From: Glaciecola sp. UBA2563
Lineage (GTDB): Bacteria; Pseudomonadota; Gammaproteobacteria; Enterobacterales; Alteromonadaceae
NCBI GenBank assembly: GCA_002340325.1
Contig: DDLV01000123.1
Location: forward strand, 1-21,336
Length of the DNA stretch: 21,336 bases
Direction: 5' to 3'
Part shown: one piece after another, positions 12,480-20,321 of the stretch
How positions within the stretch are numbered: the stretch's first letter is position 1
How the letters are laid out: each line of letters starts with the position of its first letter
Notes under the pieces: generated by a model
Database searches by the model: none
Told to the model about the DNA's origin: nothing
Seen by the model: only the letters and a program-made list of their open reading frames with translations
Program-made: the position numbers and the translations under genes

Positions 12480-12547
12480 GATTGGTTTATTTATTAGCGT
12501 AAGTATGCAGTCCAAGAAAAGCCAACGGTAAAAAAAGAGGTAACAAG

Positions 12548-13159
12548 ATGTATAAAGTCTATGGAGATATGGTATCCGGTAACTGCTATAAGATTAAACT
12601 GCTAATGCAGTTGCTCGGTATTGAGCATGAATGGATCCACGTTGATGTCCTCAAAGGTGAAACAAGGACGGAAGCTTTTGGCGAAATGAATAAAAACCTC
12701 AAAATTCCGGTGCTTGCCATCAGTGCAGATGAATACCTTGCAGAATCTAATGCTATTTTAAACTATCTTGCTGAAGGGAGTGTTTTTTTGCCAAAGGATC
12801 GTTTGCAGAAAGCCAGAGTATTAGAATGGCAGTTCTTCGAACAGTATAGCCACGAGCCCTACATTGCAGTTGCACGCTATATCAACAAGTACCTTGGTCT
12901 ACCCGAAGAACTCGCAGAAGAATACTTATCCAAGCAAGAAGGTGGTCACAAAGCGCTTGCCGTCATGGAATCTCATCTAAAAGAAAGTAAGTACTTGGTC
13001 GGTGATGCGCTCACCATCGCTGATATCAGTTTGTATGCGTATACACACGTAGCGGATGAAGGCGGTTTTGATTTAAACACCTACCCGAATATAAAAAGGT
13101 GGTTGGACACCATAGAAAGCACCCCTAGATATATCAATATGCTAGGACAGGCGACCTAG
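12548..13159 (+). CDS. Glutathione S-transferase family protein
   Basis: The 203-aa protein has an N-terminal thioredoxin-like domain (MYKVYGDMVSGNCYKIKLLM, cis-proline in NLKIPVLAISADEYLAESNA, then ILNYLAEGS) and an all-helical C-terminal domain (about residues 85-203) with VGDALTIADISLYAYTHVAD, the N-capping-box motif of GST. The E-S pair in 'LAESNAIL' binds the glutathione gamma-glutamyl group. Ser10 or nearby is the likely catalytic residue. It is probably a cytosolic dimeric GST for electrophile detoxification. A good GAGGT Shine-Dalgarno precedes ATG 12548. It lies immediately after the palindromic element. Confidence 0.92.
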   Translation: MYKVYGDMVSGNCYKIKLLMQLLGIEHEWIHVDVLKGETRTEAFGEMNKNLKIPVLAISADEYLAESNAILNYLAEGSVFLPKDRLQKARVLEWQFFEQYSHEPYIAVARYINKYLGLPEELAEEYLSKQEGGHKALAVMESHLKESKYLVGDALTIADISLYAYTHVADEGGFDLNTYPNIKRWLDTIESTPRYINMLGQAT

Positions 13160-13225
13160 CGACAATGTTCTATGTCGTAAAATGACATTGGACTACGCAA
13201 ATTTGCAAAATGGGAGGAACTTAAC

Positions 13226-13612
13226 ATGCGAATTAATATCACTAGCGTACCTGTAGATGATCAAGCAAAGGCTTTAGACTTTTACACGGAAAAACTTGGT
13301 TTTGTAAAAAAAGAAGACGTCGCCATGGGAGAGCATCGGTGGTTAACCGTTTTTTCCCCCGAAGGCACACCTGATGTTGAGTTACTTCTAGAGCCTCTTG
13401 GCTTTCCGCCAGCCATCACATTTCAAAAAGAACTCTATGAAGCTGGGGTCCCCTACACGTCCTTTGAAACAAAAGATATGGCGTCTGAAGTTGAAAAACT
13501 GAAAGCAAACGGTGTTGAGTTTAGAAGCGAACCGCAAGAAATGGGAAATGTTATTGTTGCCATGTTTAATGATACATGCGGCAATATTATTTGTTTGACC
13601 CAAAAGTTATAG
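13226..13612 (+). CDS. VOC-family (glyoxalase-like) protein
   Basis: The 128-aa protein has MRINITSVPVDDQAKALDFY, TEKLGFVKKEDV, HRWLTVFSPEG, VPYTSFETKDMASEVEKLKA and a final NVIVAMFNDTCGNIICLTQ. This is a single-chain VOC fold resembling glyoxalase/bleomycin-resistance and extradiol-dioxygenase-like proteins. The usual last acidic metal ligand of 'F.DPdGN' is represented by the 'FNDTCGN' segment with Asp. The substrate is unknown. A GGGAGGAAC Shine-Dalgarno is present. The stop is 13 bp from the convergent ATPase gene. Confidence 0.87.
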   Translation: MRINITSVPVDDQAKALDFYTEKLGFVKKEDVAMGEHRWLTVFSPEGTPDVELLLEPLGFPPAITFQKELYEAGVPYTSFETKDMASEVEKLKANGVEFRSEPQEMGNVIVAMFNDTCGNIICLTQKL

Positions 13613-13625
13613 AGGTCATTACGCT

Positions 13626-14792
13626 CTAATTGGGCCAATGCCAACTTGGTGTTCTGAGCATATCCTGTCCGATAATTGTGGTTTGACCGAAGTGTTTTTT
13701 TAGCTGCAGCGAGTGACAATCCTCGAATGCTTCCAATGCACTTATCAATGGTTTCGCATGGGAAACCACCCAAACCTGAGATGATGCGGATGCTTTGATA
13801 ATGAGATTCGCCAGTGCAGGTAATAACTCCGGGTGCAGACTGGTTTCTGGTTCGTTAATTACCATCAATGGTGGCGGTCGAGGCGTCAACAGTGCTGCTA
13901 CCCAGAGTAGAAACCGCAATGTCCCATCTGAAAGTTCCTTACCTGACAACGGCCGTAACAACCCATGTTGATTGAACGACAAAGTGAAATGGCCATCATC
14001 ACTGACATTGATATTGAGGCTGGCACCTGGAAAAGCATCATCAATCGCTTCCTCAAGCGCTGCATCGTCACCTATTTCAATAATGGTTTGCAGCGCAGCG
14101 GCTAAGTCAGCACCATCATGACTTAATACCAGCGTGCGGGTGCCGAGCTGCGGCATTCTTGCAGGTGCTTGAGCATCTGTTCTGAAATGGTCATAAAACC
14201 GCCAGTTCTTGATGAATTCGCGCATGGTTAGCACCTCTGGCGCTGATGCTGGATCAGCAACTTGTGTGAAGATACTTTCATACATGGGCGTGTGTTGATT
14301 AATCACATCCCATTGCAGGTCAGCCCTTGCCTTCACCATAGTGTCCATTCGTTCTACCAGCGCTGACGCTTTGCGGTAGACGGGTCCCTGCCAGATAGCT
14401 TCTCTTTTTATTTCGGGATCAAGGTTAAAAGCGCTGGGGTAAGGCACCGGCGGCGTGATCCCCAATGATACAGAATAGCTGAATTCGTCTGTGGCAAATC
14501 CTAGTTTTAGTCGTTTGTTTTTATTGTGATGATTACCTTGGACCTGAGTGTCACCGCGTTGCATAGACGATGTGATTTCTTTCGGGCCAGCCCAATAAGT
14601 TGAATCCAAGCCACCTTCTTTTGCAAGTGCATTAATTACACCTCCATTGGCGGTTTCAGTCAGTAATCGCAATGCTTTGTAGATATTAGATTTGCCGCTG
14701 CCGTTAGCGCCCGTGACAAGGTTTAGACTGCCCATCGGCATCACTAAATCCTGTAAAGAACGGTAATTTGAAATCGCAAGCGTTTTAATCAA
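13626..14792 (-). CDS. AAA-family ATPase (SMC/RecF-like, OLD-type head)
   Basis: The protein is about 388 aa and starts at TTG 14792 (MIKTLAISNYRSL); the frame also opens at TTG 14798, but GAAGG is well spaced only for 14792. Walker A is VTGANGSGKSNIYKALRL (lysine about residue 34). An ABC-type signature 'LSDGTLRFLLWVAALL' is near residue 290, Walker B is PPLMVINEPETSLHPELLPA near 310, and a D-loop/H-motif VWVVSHAKPL follows. This is the predicted AAA_21 ATPase head, used in DNA-related and anti-phage proteins, without a visible TOPRIM or nuclease domain. The gene starts 20 bp after the Rieske gene stop and is co-directional. Biological role unknown. Confidence 0.85.
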   Translation of the reverse strand: MIKTLAISNYRSLQDLVMPMGSLNLVTGANGSGKSNIYKALRLLTETANGGVINALAKEGGLDSTYWAGPKEITSSMQRGDTQVQGNHHNKNKRLKLGFATDEFSYSVSLGITPPVPYPSAFNLDPEIKREAIWQGPVYRKASALVERMDTMVKARADLQWDVINQHTPMYESIFTQVADPASAPEVLTMREFIKNWRFYDHFRTDAQAPARMPQLGTRTLVLSHDGADLAAALQTIIEIGDDAALEEAIDDAFPGASLNINVSDDGHFTLSFNQHGLLRPLSGKELSDGTLRFLLWVAALLTPRPPPLMVINEPETSLHPELLPALANLIIKASASSQVWVVSHAKPLISALEAFEDCHSLQLKKHFGQTTIIGQDMLRTPSWHWPN

Positions 14793-14812
14793 TGTCAACC
14801 TTCAATTATACT

Positions 14813-16009
14813 TCAAGTAGTTGTTAGCAGTTCATCCAACATTTGATTAAACGCGTGAAGTGCCCACTCATTTTTACCGTATTGTATATAAGGTAGCGCA
14901 CCCATACTAATGGATTCTTGAATAGTGACGCCCAACGCCCAGTCTTCGTCTAGTGTTTCATTGGTAATGTTATGATTCCGCTGCCAGTGAGCAAACTGCG
15001 CTGGGTCGTCCAAGTCTGCCTCGTCAGGTACCAATGTAGTCACGGTAATCTCGGTTTGGTCAGCGGTTATTGGTCTAAAATGGATGAGATCAATCAATTC
15101 CTTTTGCACCAATAACACTGCATTAGGCAGCGCCGTAAAAAGTGTATGACTGCAATCATGGATAGACATATTATCTTCATCTGGACTGTCTTTGTGCGTC
15201 AACACCCGTGTGGGCATAAAGACGCGAAATTGGTGATCGAATTGGTCGATCACCGCAGTGTTGTTATGAAAATAGGGCGCAATGGTGTTTTTGTGGGCAA
15301 ACATGAAGTGATATGTCTCTAGACCACCTTCGATGAAAATCTTCCAATTAGCATTCCAGATTTTTCGAGTACTCTTGAATGCTTTGCGTTTTTGTGGCGC
15401 GACCCAAGCTAACTGTTCTGCCATTGACCCAAGATGACTGTCCAACGCCAATTCCGCGCTTTTGTTGTCAACATGTGTACCGATTGATTTCACATATTCA
15501 CTCGCTTCATTTACATTTGGGCAAATCCAAATGAAGCCATGTTTTTCAAGTGATGGGATCTCTAACAGACCGTTGTCAGATTTTTCCAATGTTGGAAAGC
15601 ATTGCTGGTGTCCCGGAAGATTTAACAATTTTCCGTCTGTCGAGTATGACCATGCATGGTAAGGGCAGGTGATGCTTTTTTTACACGCTTTTGAGGACAC
15701 CAGTTTTGCGCCTCGATGACGACAGCTGTTGTAAAAAACATGCACGATACCCCTGTCATCGCGACTCACAATAAGATTGCCCATCGCATGCTCGACTGAG
15801 GTAAAGGTATTTGGTATTGCCAATTCCGACGCGTGTAAGAGAATGGAGGGCAATTTCTTGAATACGGTATTCATTTCAAGCTGGAATCGTTCATTATCGA
15901 CATAACGCGTTGTGTCGCTCTTCTGCTCAACGCCTTTCATTGTGGTCGTTCTGTTTTTTAAATAACTTTTAGCTGTTGTTATTAATTCTTTATCAATATT
16001 GCTTGTCAT
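14813..16009 (-). CDS. Rieske non-heme iron oxygenase, large (alpha) subunit
   Basis: The 398-aa protein carries a complete Rieske [2Fe-2S] motif C96-R-H98-x16-C115-P-Y-H118 (SCRHRG and CPYHAWSYS). Its C-terminal catalytic domain starts NANWKIFIEGGLETYHFMFA, with iron ligands His234 and His239 and the bridging acidic Glu231. Electrons pass from the Rieske centre across subunits to the mononuclear iron for O2 activation. The length, about 400 aa, fits the alpha-subunit family, such as ring-hydroxylating dioxygenases and CntA-like monooxygenases, so the substrate cannot be named. No beta subunit, ferredoxin or reductase gene is nearby. ATG 16009 has an AGGAA upstream. The operon with the ATPase is regulated from 16027-16079. 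Confidence 0.92.
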   Translation of the reverse strand: MTSNIDKELITTAKSYLKNRTTTMKGVEQKSDTTRYVDNERFQLEMNTVFKKLPSILLHASELAIPNTFTSVEHAMGNLIVSRDDRGIVHVFYNSCRHRGAKLVSSKACKKSITCPYHAWSYSTDGKLLNLPGHQQCFPTLEKSDNGLLEIPSLEKHGFIWICPNVNEASEYVKSIGTHVDNKSAELALDSHLGSMAEQLAWVAPQKRKAFKSTRKIWNANWKIFIEGGLETYHFMFAHKNTIAPYFHNNTAVIDQFDHQFRVFMPTRVLTHKDSPDEDNMSIHDCSHTLFTALPNAVLLVQKELIDLIHFRPITADQTEITVTTLVPDEADLDDPAQFAHWQRNHNITNETLDEDWALGVTIQESISMGALPYIQYGKNEWALHAFNQMLDELLTTT

Positions 16010-16026
16010 CTATATTCCTCGCTTTC

Positions 16027-16042
16027 CTTACCGATTGGTAAG
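16027..16042. promoter_or_regulatory. TetR-type operator 1
   Basis: Perfect palindrome arms CTTACC-gatt-GGTAAG. It lies between the divergent tetR-type gene and the oxygenase gene, just downstream of the oxygenase promoter. Its arms are identical to operator 2, with centres exactly 30 bp apart. Confidence 0.8.
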
Positions 16043-16050
16043 CTATTTAC

Positions 16051-16079
16051 AAAATACTTACCAAGTGGTAAGTTGTCAA
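16051..16079 (-). promoter_or_regulatory. Rieske-gene promoter with operator 2 in the spacer
   Basis: On the minus strand a perfect -35 TTGACA (16079-16074) and a -10-like TATTTT (16056-16051) are 17 bp apart. The second palindrome, CTTACC-aagt-GGTAAG (16057-16072), fills that spacer almost exactly. Repressor bound here would directly exclude RNA polymerase. Confidence 0.75.
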
Positions 16080-16104
16080 CAAAATTTTTACAAATGAGAC
16101 GTCA

Positions 16105-16689
16105 TTGAATACATCAACACGTGACAGGCTACTTGAAGTAGCCGAGGACCTTTTTTCAAAAAATGGGTTTTATGGCACCAGCATTAACGATGTGGCAAAG
16201 CAGGTAAACGTCAGTAAGCAGGCGCTACTACATCATTTTTCAACGAAGGAAAGCTTGTATGCTGAAATATTAAAAGGTGCCGCAGAAAGGCTTATAACGG
16301 ACGTTCATACGGCTAAGCAAAGTAGCAATGAACCACACCTACAATTGCGCGAATTTTTTCTCACCATGATACATCACGATAATAGTGGTCTAAGAGTGGT
16401 TATCTTGTTGATGAGAGAGCTTCTTGACAATCGAGAACGTGCCCACGATGCAAAGAAATGGTTCTTGAGGCCATTTCTGGATGAACTCGTTGAGATGACT
16501 AACAATGCCCAAAAGAACGGTTATTATCAAGGCTTACACCCTCTGGTCTTTGTTTATGACTTATTAGGTTCTGTGCAGTACTTCTTGATTTCAAAGCCCA
16601 CATTAAGAAAGCTCTATAGTGAGAGCGAATACGTTCAATTTGAAAAGGCGTTTGAGAAACACTTGGAAACTCGACTCACCAATGCATAA
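16105..16689 (+). CDS. TetR-family transcriptional regulator
   Basis: The 194-aa protein begins MNTSTRDRLLEVAEDLFSKN, with the TetR helix-turn-helix at about residues 25-46 (TSINDVAKQVNVSKQALLHH) and the usual F..K..LY..I (FSTKESLYAEIL). The C-terminal ligand-binding part is all-helical, with no recognised inducer-pocket signature. TTG at 16105 is the only sensible start: an upstream ATG in another frame terminates at once, and a GAGAC lies a few bases before. It is divergent from the Rieske gene, and the two shared palindromes suggest that it represses that promoter and perhaps its own. Confidence 0.92.
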   Translation: MNTSTRDRLLEVAEDLFSKNGFYGTSINDVAKQVNVSKQALLHHFSTKESLYAEILKGAAERLITDVHTAKQSSNEPHLQLREFFLTMIHHDNSGLRVVILLMRELLDNRERAHDAKKWFLRPFLDELVEMTNNAQKNGYYQGLHPLVFVYDLLGSVQYFLISKPTLRKLYSESEYVQFEKAFEKHLETRLTNA

Positions 16690-16742
16690 ACGAACATAGA
16701 CAAATCATCCCCGGTCGGTATCAACGCTATTCAGCCTCGCTC

Positions 16743-17732
16743 TTATCCCCAAAGCGCAGAGGGAGGGGGCTGCATTTGCGAATCGTTGTAGACAATTGGA
16801 TGTTCATTATCTTCTTTTAACAATAGCGGACCGTCCAAATCAACATAGTCTGCATATTGTGCGGCGATAAAGGCCGGCGCCATTGACAGTGATGCCCCTA
16901 ACATGCAACCCAACATAATTTTTAGGTCTCGTTGTTTTGCAAATTCAATCATTTCTAAGGCATGTGTTAACCCGCCGGTCTTATCTAGTTTGATATTTAT
17001 CATGGTATAGGCATCAGAAAGTCTAGAAATCGAATGGATATCAGTGATAGATTCATCCGCGCAAATATCGACGCTGTCGATTTTGGTTAAAAAGGTGTCT
17101 CGCTTTTCTGGCGCTGGTTGCTCAAGCACAACGACACCTAACGATTGAAGCGTTGGGGCTATTGATGTAAAAGCGGTTTCGTCCCATGCCTCATTGGCAT
17201 CTAAAATGATTTGTGCATCGGGTCGTGCTTCTCTTACCGCCGATAGTCGCGCTAGATCCGCTCCGTCTTCACCACCTATTGCTTTGAGTTTCAATAACGG
17301 ATATTGCTTAACGCGAAGTGCATGTGCATGCATGTTTTGTGGTGCGTCAGCAGAGATTGTATACGCGGTTGTTCGGGGCGTTAATACTAACCCAGGTATC
17401 AAATCTGTGATGCGACAATTATTGCGCTTGCATTCCAAGTCCCAAAGTGCGGCATCAAGTGCGTTTCGAGCGGCGCCAGGCTTCATTTTTTGTAAAATTG
17501 AAGCACGTGTTGGTAACAAGCTCTCAGACGCTAATGTATCGTTAATTTCTGCAATACTATCTTCTATTGACTCATTAAACCTGGCATAGGGCACGGCTTC
17601 GCCCACACCAGATGCACCGCTTTCATGTAGCGTCACGCGTATTGCATTCACTTGTGTTTTAGCACCGCGAGAAATGCGAAACTCACCATCGATGGCATAT
17701 GATACAGCCTCTGTTTTCCATTCAATCGTCAA
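16743..17732 (-). CDS. dgcA: Enolase-superfamily epimerase: N-acetyl-D-glutamate racemase DgcA / dipeptide epimerase-like
   Basis: The 329-aa protein is an enolase-superfamily enzyme of the dipeptide epimerase group. It has the KxK motif Lys148-x-Lys150 (LKLKAIGGED), metal ligands Asp179 (LDANEAW), Glu205 (VVLEQP) and Asp227 (CADES), and catalytic Lys249 (NIKLDKTGG). On sequence alone it could be an L-Ala-D/L-Glu epimerase. The adjacent DUF1611 gene makes DgcA, the N-acetyl-D-glutamate racemase of the marine DgcN-DgcA D-glutamate pathway, more likely. The start is TTG 17732, overlapping the dgcN stop (TTGA), with GGAAAA upstream, so translation is coupled. Confidence 0.85.
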   Translation of the reverse strand: MTIEWKTEAVSYAIDGEFRISRGAKTQVNAIRVTLHESGASGVGEAVPYARFNESIEDSIAEINDTLASESLLPTRASILQKMKPGAARNALDAALWDLECKRNNCRITDLIPGLVLTPRTTAYTISADAPQNMHAHALRVKQYPLLKLKAIGGEDGADLARLSAVREARPDAQIILDANEAWDETAFTSIAPTLQSLGVVVLEQPAPEKRDTFLTKIDSVDICADESITDIHSISRLSDAYTMINIKLDKTGGLTHALEMIEFAKQRDLKIMLGCMLGASLSMAPAFIAAQYADYVDLDGPLLLKEDNEHPIVYNDSQMQPPPSALWG

Positions 17733-18730
17733 AGCAGATTTTCCAATATTCGGTCAACGCCATCAATAACGGGGTCGATTGCTGGCAGGCCATATTTTGT
17801 TTCAAGTTCAGATAAGTAACTTGCCACGCCAGCCTTGTCCATGTTGGATGTGTTAACGCTTATCGCAACGGTTTTTGCGCTAGGGTTCGTGAGTTTGGCC
17901 ATATCTTCGTTTAGTTTTATACAAGCGCCAATATCAGGGACAGGGTAGTGGGGTAGTCCTCGCATGTGGGTTCGAGTAGGTTCATGGCACAGCACTAAAG
18001 CATCCGCTTGCGCACCGTGTAACAAACCAAGTGATACACCGGCAAACGATGGGTGAAATAGTGACCCTTGTCCCTCAATTATATCCCAGTGCTCTGCTTC
18101 ATTGCTTGGACAAAGCATTTCGACTGACCCTGAAATAAAATCAGCACCCACTGCATCGACGGGCATTCCTGACCCCGCTATAAAAATGCCTGTTTGCCCC
18201 GTTGCTCGATATGACGCATTCACGCCGGATTTTTGCAGTGCTGAATGAATGGCCAGCGTTGTGTACATTTTGCCTGTAGAGCAATCTGTCCCAACTGCTA
18301 ACAGTCGCTTACCGGTTCTTTTTTTGCCATTGCCGACATCTAATTTGGCAGGTGGCTGTCTGACGTTGATAAGATTAGCGCCGTAGGACTGGCTAGCCTC
18401 CAAAAGCGCTGGATTATCATCTAATTGCTGATGCAAACCAGAGGCAATATCAAGACCCGATGACATCGCGTCAATCAACGTCGGGAACCATTTTTGAGAA
18501 ATCGACCCGCCGCGATTCGCAACGCCGATAACGAGTGTCTTTGCACCTGCTTTTACCGCTTCTTTTGCAGTCATATCCGAAATGCCCAAATCAGCTTGGC
18601 AGTCTTTTAAACGAATTTGTCCAATAGAATGTTCGGGTCGCCAAAAATGAACGCCAATGGAGGTTTTAGCTGCTAGCGTATCCGGCGCATCACCGAGGAA
18701 GTGTAGATAAGGTTGCTTTATATAGTCCAT
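17729..18730 (-). CDS. dgcN: DUF1611 P-loop protein: D-glutamate N-acetyltransferase DgcN
   Basis: The protein has 333 aa from ATG 18730 (MDYIKQPYLHFLGDAPDTLA). TTG 18751 would add seven residues; neither has a clear Shine-Dalgarno. The N-terminal domain contains ADLGISDMTAKEAVKAGAKT and LVIGVANRGG. The C-terminal DUF1611 domain has the P-loop VGTDCSTGKMYTTLAI (Gly147-Lys154) and IIEGQGSLFHPSFAGVSLGL. DUF1611 proteins next to the epimerase have been described as D-glutamate N-acetyltransferases (DgcN) that use acetyl-CoA. The product N-acetyl-D-glutamate goes to DgcA. The overlap with dgcA supports the pair. The assignment rests on context plus family. Confidence 0.82.
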   Translation of the reverse strand: MDYIKQPYLHFLGDAPDTLAAKTSIGVHFWRPEHSIGQIRLKDCQADLGISDMTAKEAVKAGAKTLVIGVANRGGSISQKWFPTLIDAMSSGLDIASGLHQQLDDNPALLEASQSYGANLINVRQPPAKLDVGNGKKRTGKRLLAVGTDCSTGKMYTTLAIHSALQKSGVNASYRATGQTGIFIAGSGMPVDAVGADFISGSVEMLCPSNEAEHWDIIEGQGSLFHPSFAGVSLGLLHGAQADALVLCHEPTRTHMRGLPHYPVPDIGACIKLNEDMAKLTNPSAKTVAISVNTSNMDKAGVASYLSELETKYGLPAIDPVIDGVDRILENLL

Positions 18731-18801
18731 TTTTAAGCGTGAGATGATCAAAACATTGGTCCAATATAATCATCATCTCCCAACAAAATCAAACCTTCGC
18801 T

Positions 18802-18837
18802 TCACCAAATTATATGAATGTACTGACTATTTGGTGA
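18802..18837. terminator. 9-bp inverted repeat between the P-protein and dgcN genes
   Basis: TCACCAAAT (18802-18810) and ATTTGGTGA (18829-18837) are perfect inverted copies with an 18-nt spacer, 9 bp after the stop of the P-protein gene (minus direction) and upstream of dgcN. It could be a terminator of the P-protein gene or an operator for dgcNA. There is no T-run on either side. Confidence 0.45.
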
Positions 18838-18846
18838 GAATACGAC

Positions 18847-20019
18847 CTAGAGTCTTAGGATTTTTGGATAACAACCGAGTACTTTCATCGTTTTGACGTA
18901 CTTTTTCAGATGCTTTTTCACTTGACTAAACTTGGGGGAGCGAACGTTGATATCAACATCCACATAAAATATTTCTTCATCTTTATCATATTGGGAGGGC
19001 CGTGATTCAAGCTTACTCATGCCAATGTTTAACTCTTTAAAAATGATAAGACAATCAAGTAGCGCACCTGCTTGCTCGCCAGTCGAAAATATCAATGTCG
19101 TCTTTGCAGGGATCTCATATGGTACGGGTCGCTGTTTTTGTGATAAAACAAAAAAGCGGGTGTAGTTTTCCGTATTATTGGAGACGTGAGCTTGTATCAC
19201 GTTGAGGCCATATAACCTAGCCGTCGATTCATTGCCAATAGCAAATACGGTAGGGTCGTTTAATGCGGCTACCCGTTTTATTGCTTCAGCTGTGCTTGAA
19301 ACCGGTATAATCTGACTGTTTTCTAATGACTGCAAAAAATCGCTGCACTGTGTTAATGCTTGAGGGTGGGAAAGCACTTCTTTCACGTTTTCAATGTTTG
19401 CATCTTCAAGACCAACAAGTGAATGTTGAACAGAAACAGCAAGCTCTGCGACTATTGATACAGTACTGCGGTGTAGACAATCAAATGCTTCATTGATACT
19501 GCCTGAGGTTGTGTTTTCTATGGGTAAAATACCGTAGATGCAATTTCCTTTTTCTACTGATTTTATAATGTCAGAAAATGATAGATGACCTATGAGCTCA
19601 ATCGTGTCTGTTCTGGCTGAGAAGTACTTAAGAGCTGCTTTGTGACTGTAGGAACCTTCGGTCCCTAAATATGCGACGTGGTCAATCTCATCGGTCATCT
19701 CAACATGTGAAAATGAAAATAAAAAGTCTTCCCTGAGCAGGCTAAATATACCGTCGAGCATTGCGTAATCGAGGTTTGAGATGTCTTCTTCGGTCATATT
19801 CGCCAGTGGATTATTCACCTCACTAAACAGCGCACTGTATTTTTCATCGTCATTCGAATAACTATTTTTTTCGCCATTATCTGTGTCCTTTGCCAACCGC
19901 AACGATGCATAAAATTCATCATAAATGTTCATCCGCTCTTGAAGAACAGAAATAAGCATTCGGGTATTTTCGGAAAGTCGCGTGGGACTGCCACTTTTAG
20001 CGATTTTTTTTGTAGTCAT
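18847..20019 (-). CDS. Prephenate dehydratase with ACT domain and degenerate chorismate mutase domain (P-protein homologue)
   Basis: The 390-aa protein aligns by eye along most of E. coli PheA. Residues about 114-295 are prephenate dehydratase: AYLGTEGSYSHKAALKYF, ILPIENTTSGSINEAFD, LSHPQALTQCSDFL and the catalytic TRF (Thr287). Residues about 305-390 are the phenylalanine-binding ACT domain, with ESRP (338-341) and MKVLGCYP. The first 110 residues match the chorismate mutase (AroQ) domain in hydrophobic pattern (R20-x-x-I-S-x-L), and R20 corresponds to E. coli Arg11. The other catalytic positions appear changed: Arg28 to Tyr37, Arg51 to Glu59, Glu52 to Lys60, Ser84 to Phe99 and Gln88 to Phe103. 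It should therefore act on prephenate but probably not make it. ATG 20019 starts the protein. Confidence 0.88.
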   Translation of the reverse strand: MTTKKIAKSGSPTRLSENTRMLISVLQERMNIYDEFYASLRLAKDTDNGEKNSYSNDDEKYSALFSEVNNPLANMTEEDISNLDYAMLDGIFSLLREDFLFSFSHVEMTDEIDHVAYLGTEGSYSHKAALKYFSARTDTIELIGHLSFSDIIKSVEKGNCIYGILPIENTTSGSINEAFDCLHRSTVSIVAELAVSVQHSLVGLEDANIENVKEVLSHPQALTQCSDFLQSLENSQIIPVSSTAEAIKRVAALNDPTVFAIGNESTARLYGLNVIQAHVSNNTENYTRFFVLSQKQRPVPYEIPAKTTLIFSTGEQAGALLDCLIIFKELNIGMSKLESRPSQYDKDEEIFYVDVDINVRSPKFSQVKKHLKKYVKTMKVLGCYPKILRL

Positions 20020-20321
20020 TGGTTTAGGTGTTGTAACAGAGATTTTTCGGTTGATTTTTCATGAAAGACTGAGAATGTACTACACGACATATCATTTACA
20101 AAGAATGATTTATGAAAATGCGTAAAAACACACCGAATTCTAGTACATCACAACAAACCATGTGATGTCGGTAAAGGTAAATGGCATATCTCGTAATCGA
20201 CATTTCGTTAGCAGAGGCAATGATTGGCGAGATGAACTTTTGTTCATTACAGGTACATCTCAGGTTTAGATGGCGTGAATTACAGTTACGCCAAATGAAA
20301 ATTTTTTCTAACTGAACAAAC
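20020..20321. other. Intergenic region (302 bp) with two perfect palindromes
   Basis: The gap between the divergent P-protein and MipA/OmpV genes has no plausible gene. It contains ACATCACA...TGTGATGT (20145-20152 and 20161-20168; perfect 8-bp arms) and ATGAAC-tttt-GTTCAT (20232-20247; 6-bp arms). These are operator candidates for one or both genes. No convincing promoter could be assigned. Confidence 0.5.

Noticed and set aside
13453..13773. Minus-strand frames over the third VOC gene
   Set aside because: Antisense shadows of a clear VOC protein.
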